The notes: generated by a model from the sequence alone, not told the origin. Counted from the stretch's first letter, positions 7,823 through 17,100 are shown. The stretch is 26,205 bases of DNA from an uncultured Dialister sp. (GCA_900543165.1 UQQQ01000030.1:1-26205), one strand, 5' to 3'. Program-made: numbers and translations.

Positions 7823-8851
7823 ATGGAAGAAATCAGAGTCAACCGTCTGCCGCTTCTCACCTATCGGTATCTGCATACGAATGATACGCCGCTTTCCTTT
7901 GAAACGCCGAAAGGGAAAGGCAGCTTCAACTTCTCCGACATGCCCCATGTCAAAGAAGGCGGCATGCTTCCCGAAGATTTCGATGGCGCATCGAAGGAGA
8001 CGGTACTCACTGCAGAAAAAGGCAGTCACTATACCATCACCATCCCCCAAGGGAAGGATGCTCGTCTCGTCATCGATGTCCATGCGGAAGAGGGCGCGTC
8101 GGCAGCCTTTCTTTTCCAGCTCGAAAAGGGCGCGTCCCTTTCCCTCACATGGAGACTCACGGGCGGAGACAGGGAAGGTACCTGCGTCCTTGCTGCGTAC
8201 TATGAACTTGCAGAGGATGCAAGGCTCCATGTATCGCGCCTGGAAAGCGGCCTCACCAAGACCGTCATCTATGACCAGCGTCACAGCGTACTCGCCGCTC
8301 GTGCCCGTGCCGACTTCTATGCGGCCGAGCTCGGCGGAGAGACGGTCATCGTTCACAGCTATGGGAAGCTCTCCGGCGATGCGTCCGAGATGAATGAAAG
8401 AGCCATCTATGCCGGCCGCGGCAGGCAGCATCTCGACTTCTTCTACCACATCGATCATGTGGGGAAGAAGACGAAGGCAGAGATCGACCTCAAAGGCGCA
8501 CTGGCGGATGAGTCGAAGAAGATTTTCCGCGGTACGCTCGACTTCAAGCGTGGCTGCGCCGGATCCGTGGGCGACGAAGGCGACTTCGCCATCCAGCTCG
8601 ATCCGAAGACGAAAAACATTTCCCTCCCGCTTCTCCTCTGTACCGAGGATGACGTACAGGGCAATCATGCATCCAGCGCCGGGCAGCTTGACCAGAATAC
8701 CATCTACTTCCTGATGAGCCGCGGCTTCACCTTGGAAGAAGCCCGTCGCATCGTGGTCGAAGCCCTGATCCGTCCCATCATCGACGGTATGGATGAGGCA
8801 CTTCGGGAAGAAGTGCTGAATGCGGTCAGAATGAAATTAGATAGAGAATAA
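7823..8851 (+). CDS. sufD: SufD, Fe-S cluster scaffold subunit
   Basis: This 342-aa SufB paralogue pairs with SufB in the SufBC2D complex. The SufBD beta-helix domain covers roughly residues 80-315. The C-terminal block YFLMSRGFTLEEARRIVVEALIRP mirrors that of SufB. The start is the ATG at 7823, because AAGGAGG (7811-7817) lies 5 nt upstream and begins right at the sufB stop codon. An in-frame TTG further upstream overlaps sufB and has no Shine-Dalgarno. The N-terminus is short and poorly conserved, as usual for Gram-positive type SufD. A 188-bp repeat-containing gap separates it from sufS. Confidence 0.93.
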   Translation: MEEIRVNRLPLLTYRYLHTNDTPLSFETPKGKGSFNFSDMPHVKEGGMLPEDFDGASKETVLTAEKGSHYTITIPQGKDARLVIDVHAEEGASAAFLFQLEKGASLSLTWRLTGGDREGTCVLAAYYELAEDARLHVSRLESGLTKTVIYDQRHSVLAARARADFYAAELGGETVIVHSYGKLSGDASEMNERAIYAGRGRQHLDFFYHIDHVGKKTKAEIDLKGALADESKKIFRGTLDFKRGCAGSVGDEGDFAIQLDPKTKNISLPLLLCTEDDVQGNHASSAGQLDQNTIYFLMSRGFTLEEARRIVVEALIRPIIDGMDEALREEVLNAVRMKLDRE

Positions 8852-8854
8852 AAG

Positions 8855-9009
8855 GTCGAACAGGTTCCATGGGTTCAAAAGGTTCAACGGGTTCCCCATG
8901 TTAGGGGAGCAGCGTATTCTCATACATAAAAAATTTCTCGGCGCTTCCGTTTTCTGATGCGCCGCACCATCCCCTTCAACCTGCTGAACCTATGGAACCT
9001 TTTGAAACC
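8855..9009. repeat. Intergenic repeat family 1, copy A (inside suf operon)
   Basis: The left part is four GGTTC nonamers with an exact 9-bp period (8863, 8872, 8881, 8890). The centre is a hairpin with arms CGGCGC (8939-8944) and GCGCCG (8959-8964). After ACCATCCCC the right part is four (C/G)AACC-type nonamers with the same period (8977, 8986, 8995, 9004). The left and right arrays are complementary in orientation, so the transcript can fold into a large cruciform-like structure. Related copies lie at 19920-20000 and 24383-24456. Confidence 0.8.
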
Positions 9010-9039
9010 GTAACAGATAATGATACATTTGGAGGGATC

Positions 9040-10272
9040 ATGAACAGCGAACTTATTCGAAATGATTTTCCTATTTTGAAAACCAAGGTCGGCGGTCATC
9101 AGATCGTCTACTTTGATAATGCTGCCACCACGCAGCGCCCGCTTCCCGTCGTCAATGCGGTGCTGGACTATACCACCCATGAAAATGGGAATCCGCACAG
9201 AGGCGCGCACATCTTTGCGATTTCCGCCTCGGAAGCCTACGACACCTCGAAGGAGGTCGTCCGTGACTTCATCCACGCCAGAAGTGAAAAGGAGATCATC
9301 TACACCAGAAATACCAGCGAATCCTTGAACCTCGTAGCCCGTTCCTACGGGGAGACACATCTCAAGGCAGGCGACCATATCCTAATCACCATCGCAGAAC
9401 ATCACTCAAACCTTGTCACCTGGCAACGCGTCGCCCAAAAGACAGGGGCGACACTGGACTATATCTACGTTGACAAGGAAACCGGACATTTCCCGGAAGA
9501 AGAGCTGAAAAAGATCGACGATCCGAGAGTGAAGCTCTTCGCCTTCGCCGAAGTATCGAATGTCCTTGGCATCGACTTCGATCCGAAGCCTCTCATCCAG
9601 AGAGCCCACGCGCATGGGGCGATCGTCGTCTTAGACGGTGCGCAGTCCACGCCGCATAAGATCGTCGATGTACAGGACTTAGACTGCGACTTCTTCGCCT
9701 TCTCCGGGCACAAAATGTGCTCCATGGGCGGCATCGGCGTCCTCTATGGCAAGGAAGAGCTCTTGAACGACATGGAGCCATTCCTGATGGGCGGCGACAT
9801 GATCGAAGATGTCCATGAGCAGGAAACCACCTACGCCGAGCTTCCTGCCAAATTCGAAGCCGGCACACAGTATGTCGAAGGCGCTGTCAGCCTTGTCGCA
9901 GCCATCCGCTATGTGCAGGCGATCGGCTTTGACGAGATCCGCGCACAGGAAAAACGCCTCGTCACCCGCTGCCTGGAAGGCATGAAGAAGCTCCCCTTCA
10001 TTCACATCATCGGACCAACGGATCCGGAAGAAAAAGAAGGGCTCGTCGCTTTCGAAGTCGAAGGCGTCCATCCGCATGACGTCGCACAGATCCTCTCTGC
10101 GGAAGGCATCTGCATCCGCACCGGACACCATTGCGCCCAGCCGCTTCACATCTACCTTGGCATCAATGCTTCCTGCCGTGCCAGCTTCTATTTCTACAAC
10201 ACGGAAGAAGAAGTGGACTACTTCCTCGAAAAACTCAAGGATGTCCGGAAAGTCATGGGGTATGACGACTGA
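9040..10272 (+). CDS. sufS: SufS, cysteine desulphurase
   Basis: This 410-aa PLP-dependent class II (group II NifS/CsdA type) cysteine desulphurase converts cysteine to alanine and passes persulphide sulphur to SufU. The PLP-binding lysine is K225 in AFSGHKMCSMGGIGVLYG. The catalytic cysteine is C365 in RTGHHCAQP. The N-terminal block YFDNAATTQRP and the NPHRGAHIFAI motif are typical. The start is the ATG at 9040 with GGAGGG (9031-9036) close before it. An upstream in-frame ATG at 8992 lies inside the repeat element and is unlikely. Its stop overlaps the sufU start by one base (TGATG). Confidence 0.96.
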   Translation: MNSELIRNDFPILKTKVGGHQIVYFDNAATTQRPLPVVNAVLDYTTHENGNPHRGAHIFAISASEAYDTSKEVVRDFIHARSEKEIIYTRNTSESLNLVARSYGETHLKAGDHILITIAEHHSNLVTWQRVAQKTGATLDYIYVDKETGHFPEEELKKIDDPRVKLFAFAEVSNVLGIDFDPKPLIQRAHAHGAIVVLDGAQSTPHKIVDVQDLDCDFFAFSGHKMCSMGGIGVLYGKEELLNDMEPFLMGGDMIEDVHEQETTYAELPAKFEAGTQYVEGAVSLVAAIRYVQAIGFDEIRAQEKRLVTRCLEGMKKLPFIHIIGPTDPEEKEGLVAFEVEGVHPHDVAQILSAEGICIRTGHHCAQPLHIYLGINASCRASFYFYNTEEEVDYFLEKLKDVRKVMGYDD

Positions 10273-10718
10273 TGGAACTCAAACAGCTCTATACTGACCT
10301 CATCCTCGAATACAACAAGGATAAGAGCAACAAACGCAAGATCGAATGCCCGACCGTCCATGAGCACGGACATAACCCGAGCTGCGGCGATGACATCGAT
10401 ATCGAGGTCAAGATCAAGGACGGCGTCATCGAAGACCTCGCCTACACCGGCAGCGGCTGCGCCATCAGCCAGGCATCGACCGCGATGATGGCTGAGCTCC
10501 TGCAGGGGAGAACCGTTCCGGAAGCCCTTCGCCTCTGCCGCCTCTTCCTCGATATGATTCGCGGCAAAGTGACGGATGAAAGCGAGCTCGAAGAGCTCGA
10601 AGCCGCTATCACGCTGAAGGATATTTCCAAGATGCCCGTTCGCGTCAAGTGCGCGACCTTAGGCTGGCATACGCTCGAAATGGCGCTCGAAAAAATAGAA
10701 AAAGAACTCACAAAGTGA
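10272..10718 (+). CDS. sufU: SufU, zinc-dependent sulphur-transfer protein
   Basis: This 148-aa SufU is the zinc-bound sulphur acceptor of SufS in Gram-positive type SUF systems. The zinc ligands are all present: C38 and D40 in NPSCGDD, C63 in GSGCAISQAS and C127 in RVKCATLGWH. The SufU-specific insertion between the second and third cysteines, which separates SufU from the IscU scaffold, is present too. The ATG overlaps the sufS stop by one base, so translation is coupled. It is the last gene of the operon, followed 3 nt later by a terminator. Confidence 0.96.
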   Translation: MELKQLYTDLILEYNKDKSNKRKIECPTVHEHGHNPSCGDDIDIEVKIKDGVIEDLAYTGSGCAISQASTAMMAELLQGRTVPEALRLCRLFLDMIRGKVTDESELEELEAAITLKDISKMPVRVKCATLGWHTLEMALEKIEKELTK

Positions 10719-10720
10719 GA

Positions 10721-10757
10721 AAAAGCCCCCGGACCGCAAAGCGGTGCGAGGGCTTTT
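10721..10757 (+). terminator. Terminator of the SUF operon
   Basis: The outer stem AAAAGCCC (10721-10728) pairs with GGGCTTTT (10750-10757) and encloses an inner CCGC-AAA-GCGG hairpin (10734-10744). Confidence 0.85.
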
Positions 10758-10840
10758 GTGTGCCGAAAAGGAGTGGAAGGGGCAAATATTCCTCTTCCTA
10801 TCATCTGAACTCATTATTGCTCTAAATCTAATATAGAAAT

Positions 10841-10869
10841 TTGACAATACGAGATTTATAATTCATAAT
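10841..10869 (+). promoter_or_regulatory. Promoter for the receptor leader RNA
   Basis: A consensus TTGACA (10841-10846) stands 17 bp from CATAAT (10864-10869), predicting a start near 10876. No second promoter of this quality lies between here and the receptor gene. Confidence 0.8.
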
Positions 10870-10875
10870 AAAGTA

Positions 10876-10968
10876 CATAAAAACAACAATAATGCACTTC
10901 AGATAGCTTAATATAATGAGAACCTGCAGGTCCGAAGCCGGACTTGTTTTCAGGTTCTCATTTTTTAT
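10876..10968 (+). ncRNA. Structured leader or small RNA with terminator
   Basis: From the predicted start near 10876, a transcript of about 90 nt would end in a compound hairpin. The outer arms AATGAGAACCTG (10915-10926) and CAGGTTCTCATT (10951-10962) enclose an inner GTCCG/CGGAC stem (10930-10934 with 10939-10943), and six T residues follow (10961-10966). It is either a free-standing small RNA or a transcription attenuator in front of the TonB-dependent receptor, whose start is about 90 nt downstream. No B12 box or other riboswitch signature I know is visible. The boundaries are predictions. Confidence 0.6.
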
Positions 10969-11058
10969 TTTCTATCAGTGGTTTTTACGCAGTCGTCGAT
11001 AGGGTCTGTTCAGGGTCTATGGAATCGTCTGCGTGATTTATAAGAGAGAAGGATATAT

Positions 11059-12963
11059 ATGAAAAAGGATGTCAAATGTTTGCTCTCAGCACTTGTCTTT
11101 GCCGGAATTTCATGGGGGGGGTACGGAATAGCGTCTGCTGCCGGTGAAGCAGTGTATGAGCTGAATCCGGTCGTCGTGACGGCAACGAGAACGGAGAAGA
11201 TGGATGTGGATGTGCCGGCCAATGTCACCGTCGTTACGGCAAAAAAAATCGAAGAAGCTGGCTATAAAAATGCATTCGATGCGATCCAGTCTCAGGTGGG
11301 CGTAGAGAGTACAGGGTATGGGGATGCGGGGCAGGACTTCGGGTTCAGCTCTGGACGCACGGTCGTGCGTGGATACGATCGTGGTACGTTGGTCATGGTC
11401 AATGGCATCCCCATGAATTTGAAAAACTACAATTCACTGGCAGGTATCCCGAAAGATATGATCGAGAAGATTGAAATCGTGAAAGGTGCTGCAGGGACAC
11501 TTTATGGTGCGGAAGCTATGGGTGGCGTCATCAATATTATGACCAAGACACCACAGGATGGAAAGGAAACGGTCACGCTCAAAGGAACCGTGGGGAATTA
11601 CTATAATGATTATGGGGTGACTTACGCGGGGCCGAATTTGATTGTCTCGCTTCAGAGAGAGTATAGCGATTTTATTAACCACAGCAATGCGTATCCGGAA
11701 GGATCGAAGGTCAACTGGTGGGTCGGTAAAGGGCAGTCGAATCGAGCTGCTGTGGCAGCTAAGCTCAGCGAGGAAGTTGGATTTAACCTGATGTATCAGG
11801 AAGGGAATATCACCAGAGGCAGCTTCACCAATGATGTCAAGTTGGGATCGAAAAAAGTGCCCTATAACTATAGATATGATGACAAACGCGCTACCGTAGG
11901 GATGACGTATACCGGAAAAGAGAATGGGATCAAAGCCATCGTGGGATACAATTATCGTAAAGCGGATGGCTTCGATCGCGCTAAGAATGTACCTGTGAGC
12001 TCTTCTGCTGAACTGTCCAGCTATATCACGGATGTACAGAAAACATGGGAACTGGGGAAAGATACCCTCATTGCCGGCTATACATTCAAGAGAGAGGACT
12101 ATGAAGGACTTGTCAATAAAGCAAATAAAGCCCATCGTCTGAATCATGGATTCTATCTGTCTTATACCGATGAGTTTTCTCCGAAATTCAGTGCGACGCT
12201 CGGACTGCGTGCTGAGATCATTAAGGATCCCGTTTCGGATCAGAATGTTTTTAATCCGCAGTTCCAGACTCTGTATAAATTCAATGACAATACTTCCTGG
12301 TATGTAGATATTGGCCGCGGCTTCCAGATGCCGACGGTTGATTCCTATTATGGCAAAAAAGCAGCATCAGATACACTCAAGCCGGAAAAAGGTTGGACTT
12401 ATGAAACGGGAATTAAACACAATTTTAGTGATACACAGAGCTTGAAATTCTCTGTCTATCATATGGATTTCAAAAATAAATTCGGCTGGTCTGACAAGGA
12501 TAAAGATACAGGGTTGCAGTATGCCATTAACAAAGGCAATTTTAGAAATACAGGTGTAGAAGTGACATACGACCAGGTGGTTAATAACCATTGGGATTAC
12601 AGTATCGGGCTGTCGTATGGTAATCCAGAAATCAATGATCCAACCGGTAAGAAAGGGTGGGTACAGGATTCTGCCAAACTGGATGGTGTCGCATCCGTGA
12701 CCTACAGAACGGACAAGATCAGAAGCACATTGTCTTGGAAATATCTGGGCGATCGGGAAGAATATACCAGCAGACCAAAGACGTCTGATCCGCAGATCCC
12801 GTCTCTGTCTCGCGTGACATGGAATACCATTTACGATGTGACGCCCAATGATACGCTCTCTTTGACTCTGAATAACCTGTTCGATCATGAGAACTATGCC
12901 AATAAATATGGCAATCTGGAACTTCCTTACAACTGGAGACTGTCTTATTCTCATAAGTTCTGA
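11059..12963 (+). CDS. TonB-dependent outer-membrane receptor
   Basis: This 634-aa receptor pulls a large ligand (haem, corrinoid or siderophore class) across the outer membrane using TonB energy. It has an AXA-type signal peptide (cleavage near residue 27) and a TonB box around NPVVVTATRTE. The plug domain spans about 50-165, with RTVVRGYDRGTLVMVNG and TLYGAEAMGGVINIMTK, and a beta-barrel of about 460 residues ends in the classical terminal Phe (YSHKF). Its size is close to BtuB/CirA. At the position of the haem-receptor FRAP/NPNL blocks it reads FQMP...SDTLKPE, so ligand class stays open. GAGAAGGA lies 6 nt before the ATG. The signal-peptide codons contain a G8 run, and a one-base slip truncates the protein. 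A binding lipoprotein and a CobN-type chelatase follow. Confidence 0.95.
   Translation: MKKDVKCLLSALVFAGISWGGYGIASAAGEAVYELNPVVVTATRTEKMDVDVPANVTVVTAKKIEEAGYKNAFDAIQSQVGVESTGYGDAGQDFGFSSGRTVVRGYDRGTLVMVNGIPMNLKNYNSLAGIPKDMIEKIEIVKGAAGTLYGAEAMGGVINIMTKTPQDGKETVTLKGTVGNYYNDYGVTYAGPNLIVSLQREYSDFINHSNAYPEGSKVNWWVGKGQSNRAAVAAKLSEEVGFNLMYQEGNITRGSFTNDVKLGSKKVPYNYRYDDKRATVGMTYTGKENGIKAIVGYNYRKADGFDRAKNVPVSSSAELSSYITDVQKTWELGKDTLIAGYTFKREDYEGLVNKANKAHRLNHGFYLSYTDEFSPKFSATLGLRAEIIKDPVSDQNVFNPQFQTLYKFNDNTSWYVDIGRGFQMPTVDSYYGKKAASDTLKPEKGWTYETGIKHNFSDTQSLKFSVYHMDFKNKFGWSDKDKDTGLQYAINKGNFRNTGVEVTYDQVVNNHWDYSIGLSYGNPEINDPTGKKGWVQDSAKLDGVASVTYRTDKIRSTLSWKYLGDREEYTSRPKTSDPQIPSLSRVTWNTIYDVTPNDTLSLTLNNLFDHENYANKYGNLELPYNWRLSYSHKF
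11114..11121 (+). repeat. Poly-G (G8) tract in the receptor signal peptide
   Basis: Eight consecutive G residues encode part of Trp19-Gly-Gly21. Gain of one G leads to TGA after eight further codons. Loss of one leads to TAG after two further codons (ACG GAA). This is the arrangement of slipped-strand phase switches known from Neisseria haemoglobin receptor genes. Confidence 0.9.
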
Positions 12964-12993
12964 TCTCCTTCAGGACGCCATTTGATCTTCTGA

Positions 12994-13028
12994 AGCGGCT
13001 GACAGCCAAAGGCTGCCGCCGCTTTTTA
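12994..13028 (+). terminator. Terminator or attenuator between receptor and binding protein
   Basis: The arms AGCGG/CCGCT (12994-12998, 13019-13023) and CAGCC/GGCTG (13003-13007, 13011-13015) form one interrupted stem with an AAA loop and a TTTTTATTT tail. It ends only 22 nt before the start of the next gene, so readthrough would be needed for co-transcription. Confidence 0.8.
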
Positions 13029-13050
13029 TTTGATGAGCCAAAAGGAAGCT

Positions 13051-14013
13051 ATGTGGAAAAGAATTCTTTTTACGATACTTGCCGCGCTGGCATCGATCCT
13101 TCTTCCTGCCTGCTCGGTCACGCCCGCGCCGCAAAGCGAGACGCGAAGTATGACGGACGATGCCGGGCGCACTATATCCGCGCCCATCCATCCCACGCGC
13201 ATCGTTTCGCTCACGTACGGGACGGATGAGATACTGACGGCGCTTCTTTCCCCTGGGCGCATTGCCGCCTACTCGAAGTATGCGGGGGATGACGGGATCA
13301 GTTTCCTCACCAAGGACGAGGTCAGCCGGGTCGGGCGGACGGTCGATATGGAGCCGGAGCATATATTGGCGCTTGCGCCGGATCTGGTGATCGCTTCGAC
13401 GTCTACGCCCATGCAGACGGTCGAGGTACTTACGCACTCGGGGATCCCTGTCTATGTTTCCGCCATCCCGACGACGGTAGAGGAAATGAAGGGAAAGGTG
13501 CGCGGCGTCGCGAAAGCAGTCCACGAAGAGGAGAAGGGGGAAGCGCTGGTTTCTGACATGGAGTCGAAGCTGGCCGCTCTTGCATCTAAGCTCTCGGCGG
13601 TTTCAACGGATAAGGAGCGGGTGGCTCTCGGCATGTCATTTCGCGGGATCCTGGGCAAGAAAGGAACGCTTTTTTCGGATGTCCTGCGTCTCGCGCATGT
13701 GAAGGATGGGGCAGCGGTGTATGAGGTGCCGAAGGGGGCGGATGCGTACCTTTCTTTGGAGATCCTCCCGAAGATCGATCCGGATGTGATCCTTCTTCCC
13801 ACCTGGCGGGTGAAGGCGGGGGATGATACGAAGGCCTTCGAGGAAGGACTTCTGTCAAATCCTGCACTTCGCGAGGTGACGGCGGTCAAAGAGAGGCGGC
13901 TCGTGCCTTTTTCGGAGAAGTACAAGTACGTCATGAGCCAGCATGTCGTGGACGCAGTGGAAGCGGCGGCGCGGGCGGTGTATCCGGAGATATTTGTAAC
14001 AGGTGATCAGTGA
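13051..14013 (+). CDS. Fe3+-siderophore/haem/B12-type ABC binding lipoprotein
   Basis: This 320-aa periplasmic binding protein is of the BtuF/FepB family (Peripla_BP_2), a lipoprotein that receives the ligand once it has crossed the outer membrane. I start at the ATG at 13051, because AAAGGAAG lies directly upstream and the product opens with a clean signal (MWKRILFTILAALASILLPAC, lipidated Cys21 in LLPAC). An in-frame ATG at 13033 and TTG at 13030 overlap the terminator tail. Family blocks visible are TDDAGRTISAP, RIVSLTYGTDEILTAL, LAPDLVIASTS and the C-terminal PALREVTAVKERRLVPFSE. No permease or ATPase follows, so these must be encoded elsewhere. The downstream CobN-type gene links the group to tetrapyrrole or corrinoid ligands. 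Confidence 0.9.
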   Translation: MWKRILFTILAALASILLPACSVTPAPQSETRSMTDDAGRTISAPIHPTRIVSLTYGTDEILTALLSPGRIAAYSKYAGDDGISFLTKDEVSRVGRTVDMEPEHILALAPDLVIASTSTPMQTVEVLTHSGIPVYVSAIPTTVEEMKGKVRGVAKAVHEEEKGEALVSDMESKLAALASKLSAVSTDKERVALGMSFRGILGKKGTLFSDVLRLAHVKDGAAVYEVPKGADAYLSLEILPKIDPDVILLPTWRVKAGDDTKAFEEGLLSNPALREVTAVKERRLVPFSEKYKYVMSQHVVDAVEAAARAVYPEIFVTGDQ

Positions 14014-14073
14014 CTGGTGACCCGGGATCGGCAGCAAGTGATTTAGGCTGCGCCGTCAATGGCTAACTGCTGA

Positions 14074-14101
14074 CAGTCAACTCACAGCAATCAACTCACA
14101 G
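14074..14101 (+). repeat. 14-bp tandem repeat before the CobN-type gene
   Basis: Two adjacent 14-bp units, CAGTCAACTCACAG (14074-14087) and CAATCAACTCACAG (14088-14101), differ at one base. They lie in the 122-bp gap before the CobN-type gene. The same gap holds a GTGACTGGTGAC word (14010-14021) related to the AGTGACT repeats at 19827 and 23091. Confidence 0.75.
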
Positions 14102-14135
14102 TTTAAGTTTATCTATTTCACAAGGAGATCCATCT

Positions 14136-17100
14136 ATGGCACCCAAAATCATTTATATGACGAATGTTGATCGTCGCTATTTCATGATGCGCCGTGCGCT
14201 TGACGAATTGATCGCAGATGGAGAGATGGCCGCATCCTCACAGGTCGTAAAGACGGAGGATGGCTCTGTGTGGAGCGCATCGTGGGAAGAAAAACTACGT
14301 GGGAGCGCACTGGTCATGATCCGTTTCATGGGAAATACGATCCGTACGAAGTTTTGGACGGCGTGTATGCATTTTCTCTCGCGGGAAGGGATCCCGTATT
14401 ACATGGATGCGGCTGGATCGGCAGAGGAGGAGTGCGTAGAGCGGGTCGCAGCAAAGGACATCGAGGTTATGAAGGCGTACTCGTTCTATGGGGGTCTGAC
14501 GAATTACAAGAATCTGTGGCTCTATGTGCGTTCCCTTTTTGATAAGGGGGCGCCTTACGCAGAGCCGCCGTCGCCGATCTGCTGGGCGGGGATCTATCAT
14601 CCGGGGATGGCGAAGAAATTCATGACGGATATTTCCCTGTATGAGAAGGCTTTCCTGCAGGCGGGGCGTCCGACACTGGGGCTTCTCTTCTATCGGGATG
14701 AGTGGATCTGGGATGACCTGCATTACCAGAAGGCATTCATAGAGGAGGCGGAGCGGCAGGGGCTCAATGTCATCGCAGTTTTCACGAATGGCCTGCCGGA
14801 TCCGAAGCTGGGGATGCCGACGATCCGTGAGGTGTTTGAGAAGTATTTCATGAAGGAGGGAAAGCCTCTCGTCGATGCCATCGTGAATGTGATGAAGTTC
14901 TCCTTTACGACATCGGGGTCGATTTCCATCAAGGCGCTGGAAGAAATGGGCGTCCCCGTGCTGGAGGCCTACTCTCTGATCGCTCCGAAAGAGGAGTGGG
15001 AGGCATCGCCGGAGGGAATGAATGCGATGGAGATCTCCATCTCGGTCACGATGCCGGAATTTGATGGGATCATCCACGGGATGCCGATCGCTGCGAAGCA
15101 TGTGAAGGAGGATGGGGAGGTGGAGTACCTGCCCATCCCCGAGCGTATGCGTGCGATGGTCTCGCGGGCGGGGGCATGGGCGAGACTGCACAGGAAACCG
15201 AATGCGGAGAAGAAGATCGCGATCATTTTTCACAATTACCCGCCGAAGAATTCGAACATCGGGAGTGCGTATGGTCTGGACAGTATCGAGAGCGTACGCC
15301 GTCTGCTCGGCCTTATGAAAGACGCCGGCTATCAGGTCGATTTCATCCCGGAGGACACGCAGGCCTTCATGAAGCGGCTGACCGCGCAGGCGACGAATGA
15401 CCGCTCGATGCTGACAGAGGAGCAGGAGGCGGCGTGTCAGAAGGTCCCGAAGAAGCTCTACTGTGATCTCTTTGCTACCTTCCCCGAAGAGACGCGGCGG
15501 CAGATGGAGAAGGACTGGGGAAAGGCGCCTGGCAGGGTCATGACGACGGAGTCGGGCGATATTCTGGTACCGGGGCTGATGGACGGGCATATTTTCCTCA
15601 CGGTGCAGGCGCCGCGCGGGTATGGCTTTGATGCGTCGAAGATCTATCACGATCCTTTTATAGCACCGACGCATCAGTATCTGGCATACTATCAGTGGAT
15701 CCGTGATGTATGGGGAGCTGATGCCGTGGTCCATGTGGGGACGCATGGAAATCTGGAATGGCTTCCGGGAAAAAGTGCGGGGATGGATAGAGGAAGCTAT
15801 CCTGATCTAGCTCTGGGAAGCCTGCCGAATATCTATCCCTACCATATGACGATCACGGGAGAGGGGATCCAGGCGAAGCGGCGCGGCGGCGCATGTCTTG
15901 TGGATCATTTGCCTGCACCAATGGAAGAGGCAGGGACGTATGAGGAGCTGGCTGAGCTGGAGCAGGCGATGGATGAGTACGCGCATTTTGAGAAATCGGA
16001 ACCGGAAACGGCGAAGCGGCTGGTACCACGGATCCGCGAGCTTGCGGAGAAAGCAAGTCTGGACGGTGAGGTGCCGTATACGGAAGCGGATTTGGCAGGG
16101 TATCTTTCGCGCCTTCACTGCTATATCGAGGATCTCAAAAATAGCGAGTGCCATGTCGGACTGCACATTCTGGGAGAGATGCCGAAGGGGGAAACGCTCA
16201 TCCATGAAATATTGACTCTTCTTCGTCTGCCGAATGGGGGCATCCCCTCGATCTGTGAGCTGCTGGCTGAGGAGGAGGGGACATCCGTAGATACGCTGTT
16301 GGGACAGGCACAGACACTGTATCCGAATGGCCTCACCGGTGGCGAGTGGATGGCGCGCCTGCAGCGGAAGGCAGAGGGTCTGGTCCGCAAGCTGGCAGAA
16401 ATGCATTTCGACAAAGAGAAGGCGAAGTCACTGGGGACAGAGAGGGAGCAGCCGCTGCTTCGTTTCGTTTGTGAGGAGGTATATCCGCGTCTGGCAGAGA
16501 CAAAAAAGGAAATGGAGCATACCCTTCGCGGGCTTTCTGCCCATTACATTGTGCCGGGGATCTCCGGTTCTCCGCACGCGGGCGGCGTCTCTCTTCTACC
16601 GGCAGGGGTGAATTTCTACGGCATCGATCCGCGGCGTCTGCCGACAAGGACGGCATGGGAGGTAGGGAAAGAGCTCGGAGATCAGGTCATCTCGCAATAT
16701 ATCGAGAGCGAAGGCCGGTATCCGGAAAGCGTCGGCATGGTTTTCTGGTCGGGTGCGAATATGCGAAGTCACGGGCAGTGCATCGCGGAATTTCTCTATC
16801 TCATGGGCATCCGTCCGATCTGGGAGCCGGGCAGCCTCTATGTGAAGCGTTTGGAGCCTATCCCTCTGTCGGAGCTCAAGCGTCCGCGCATCGATGTGAC
16901 GGCGCGCATCAGCGGCCTTTTCCGCGATACCATGCCCGCTGTCGTCTCGCTCATGGACCGGGCGGTGCTGCTCGCGGCCTCTCTTGCGGAGAATGACGAG
17001 GATAATTACGTCAGGAAACATATTTCTGAGGACAGCCGGATCATGGAAGAGAAAGGCTCGCCCAAGGAAGAGGCGTGGCGGGAGGCAGCGTATCGCATCT

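Noticed and set aside
8855..9009. CRISPR-like array in the suf operon
   Set aside because: The units are only nine bases with no spacers, and arranged as complementary arrays around a hairpin. That is not a CRISPR layout.
10876..11058. Cobalamin riboswitch before the receptor
   Set aside because: No B12 box-like segment and too short. The hairpins fit a plain terminator or attenuator better.
14295..15746. 483-codon minus-strand frame inside the CobN-type gene
   Set aside because: It is a high-GC shadow frame, rich in Arg/His, without start signals, and the sense strand encodes conserved CobN motifs.
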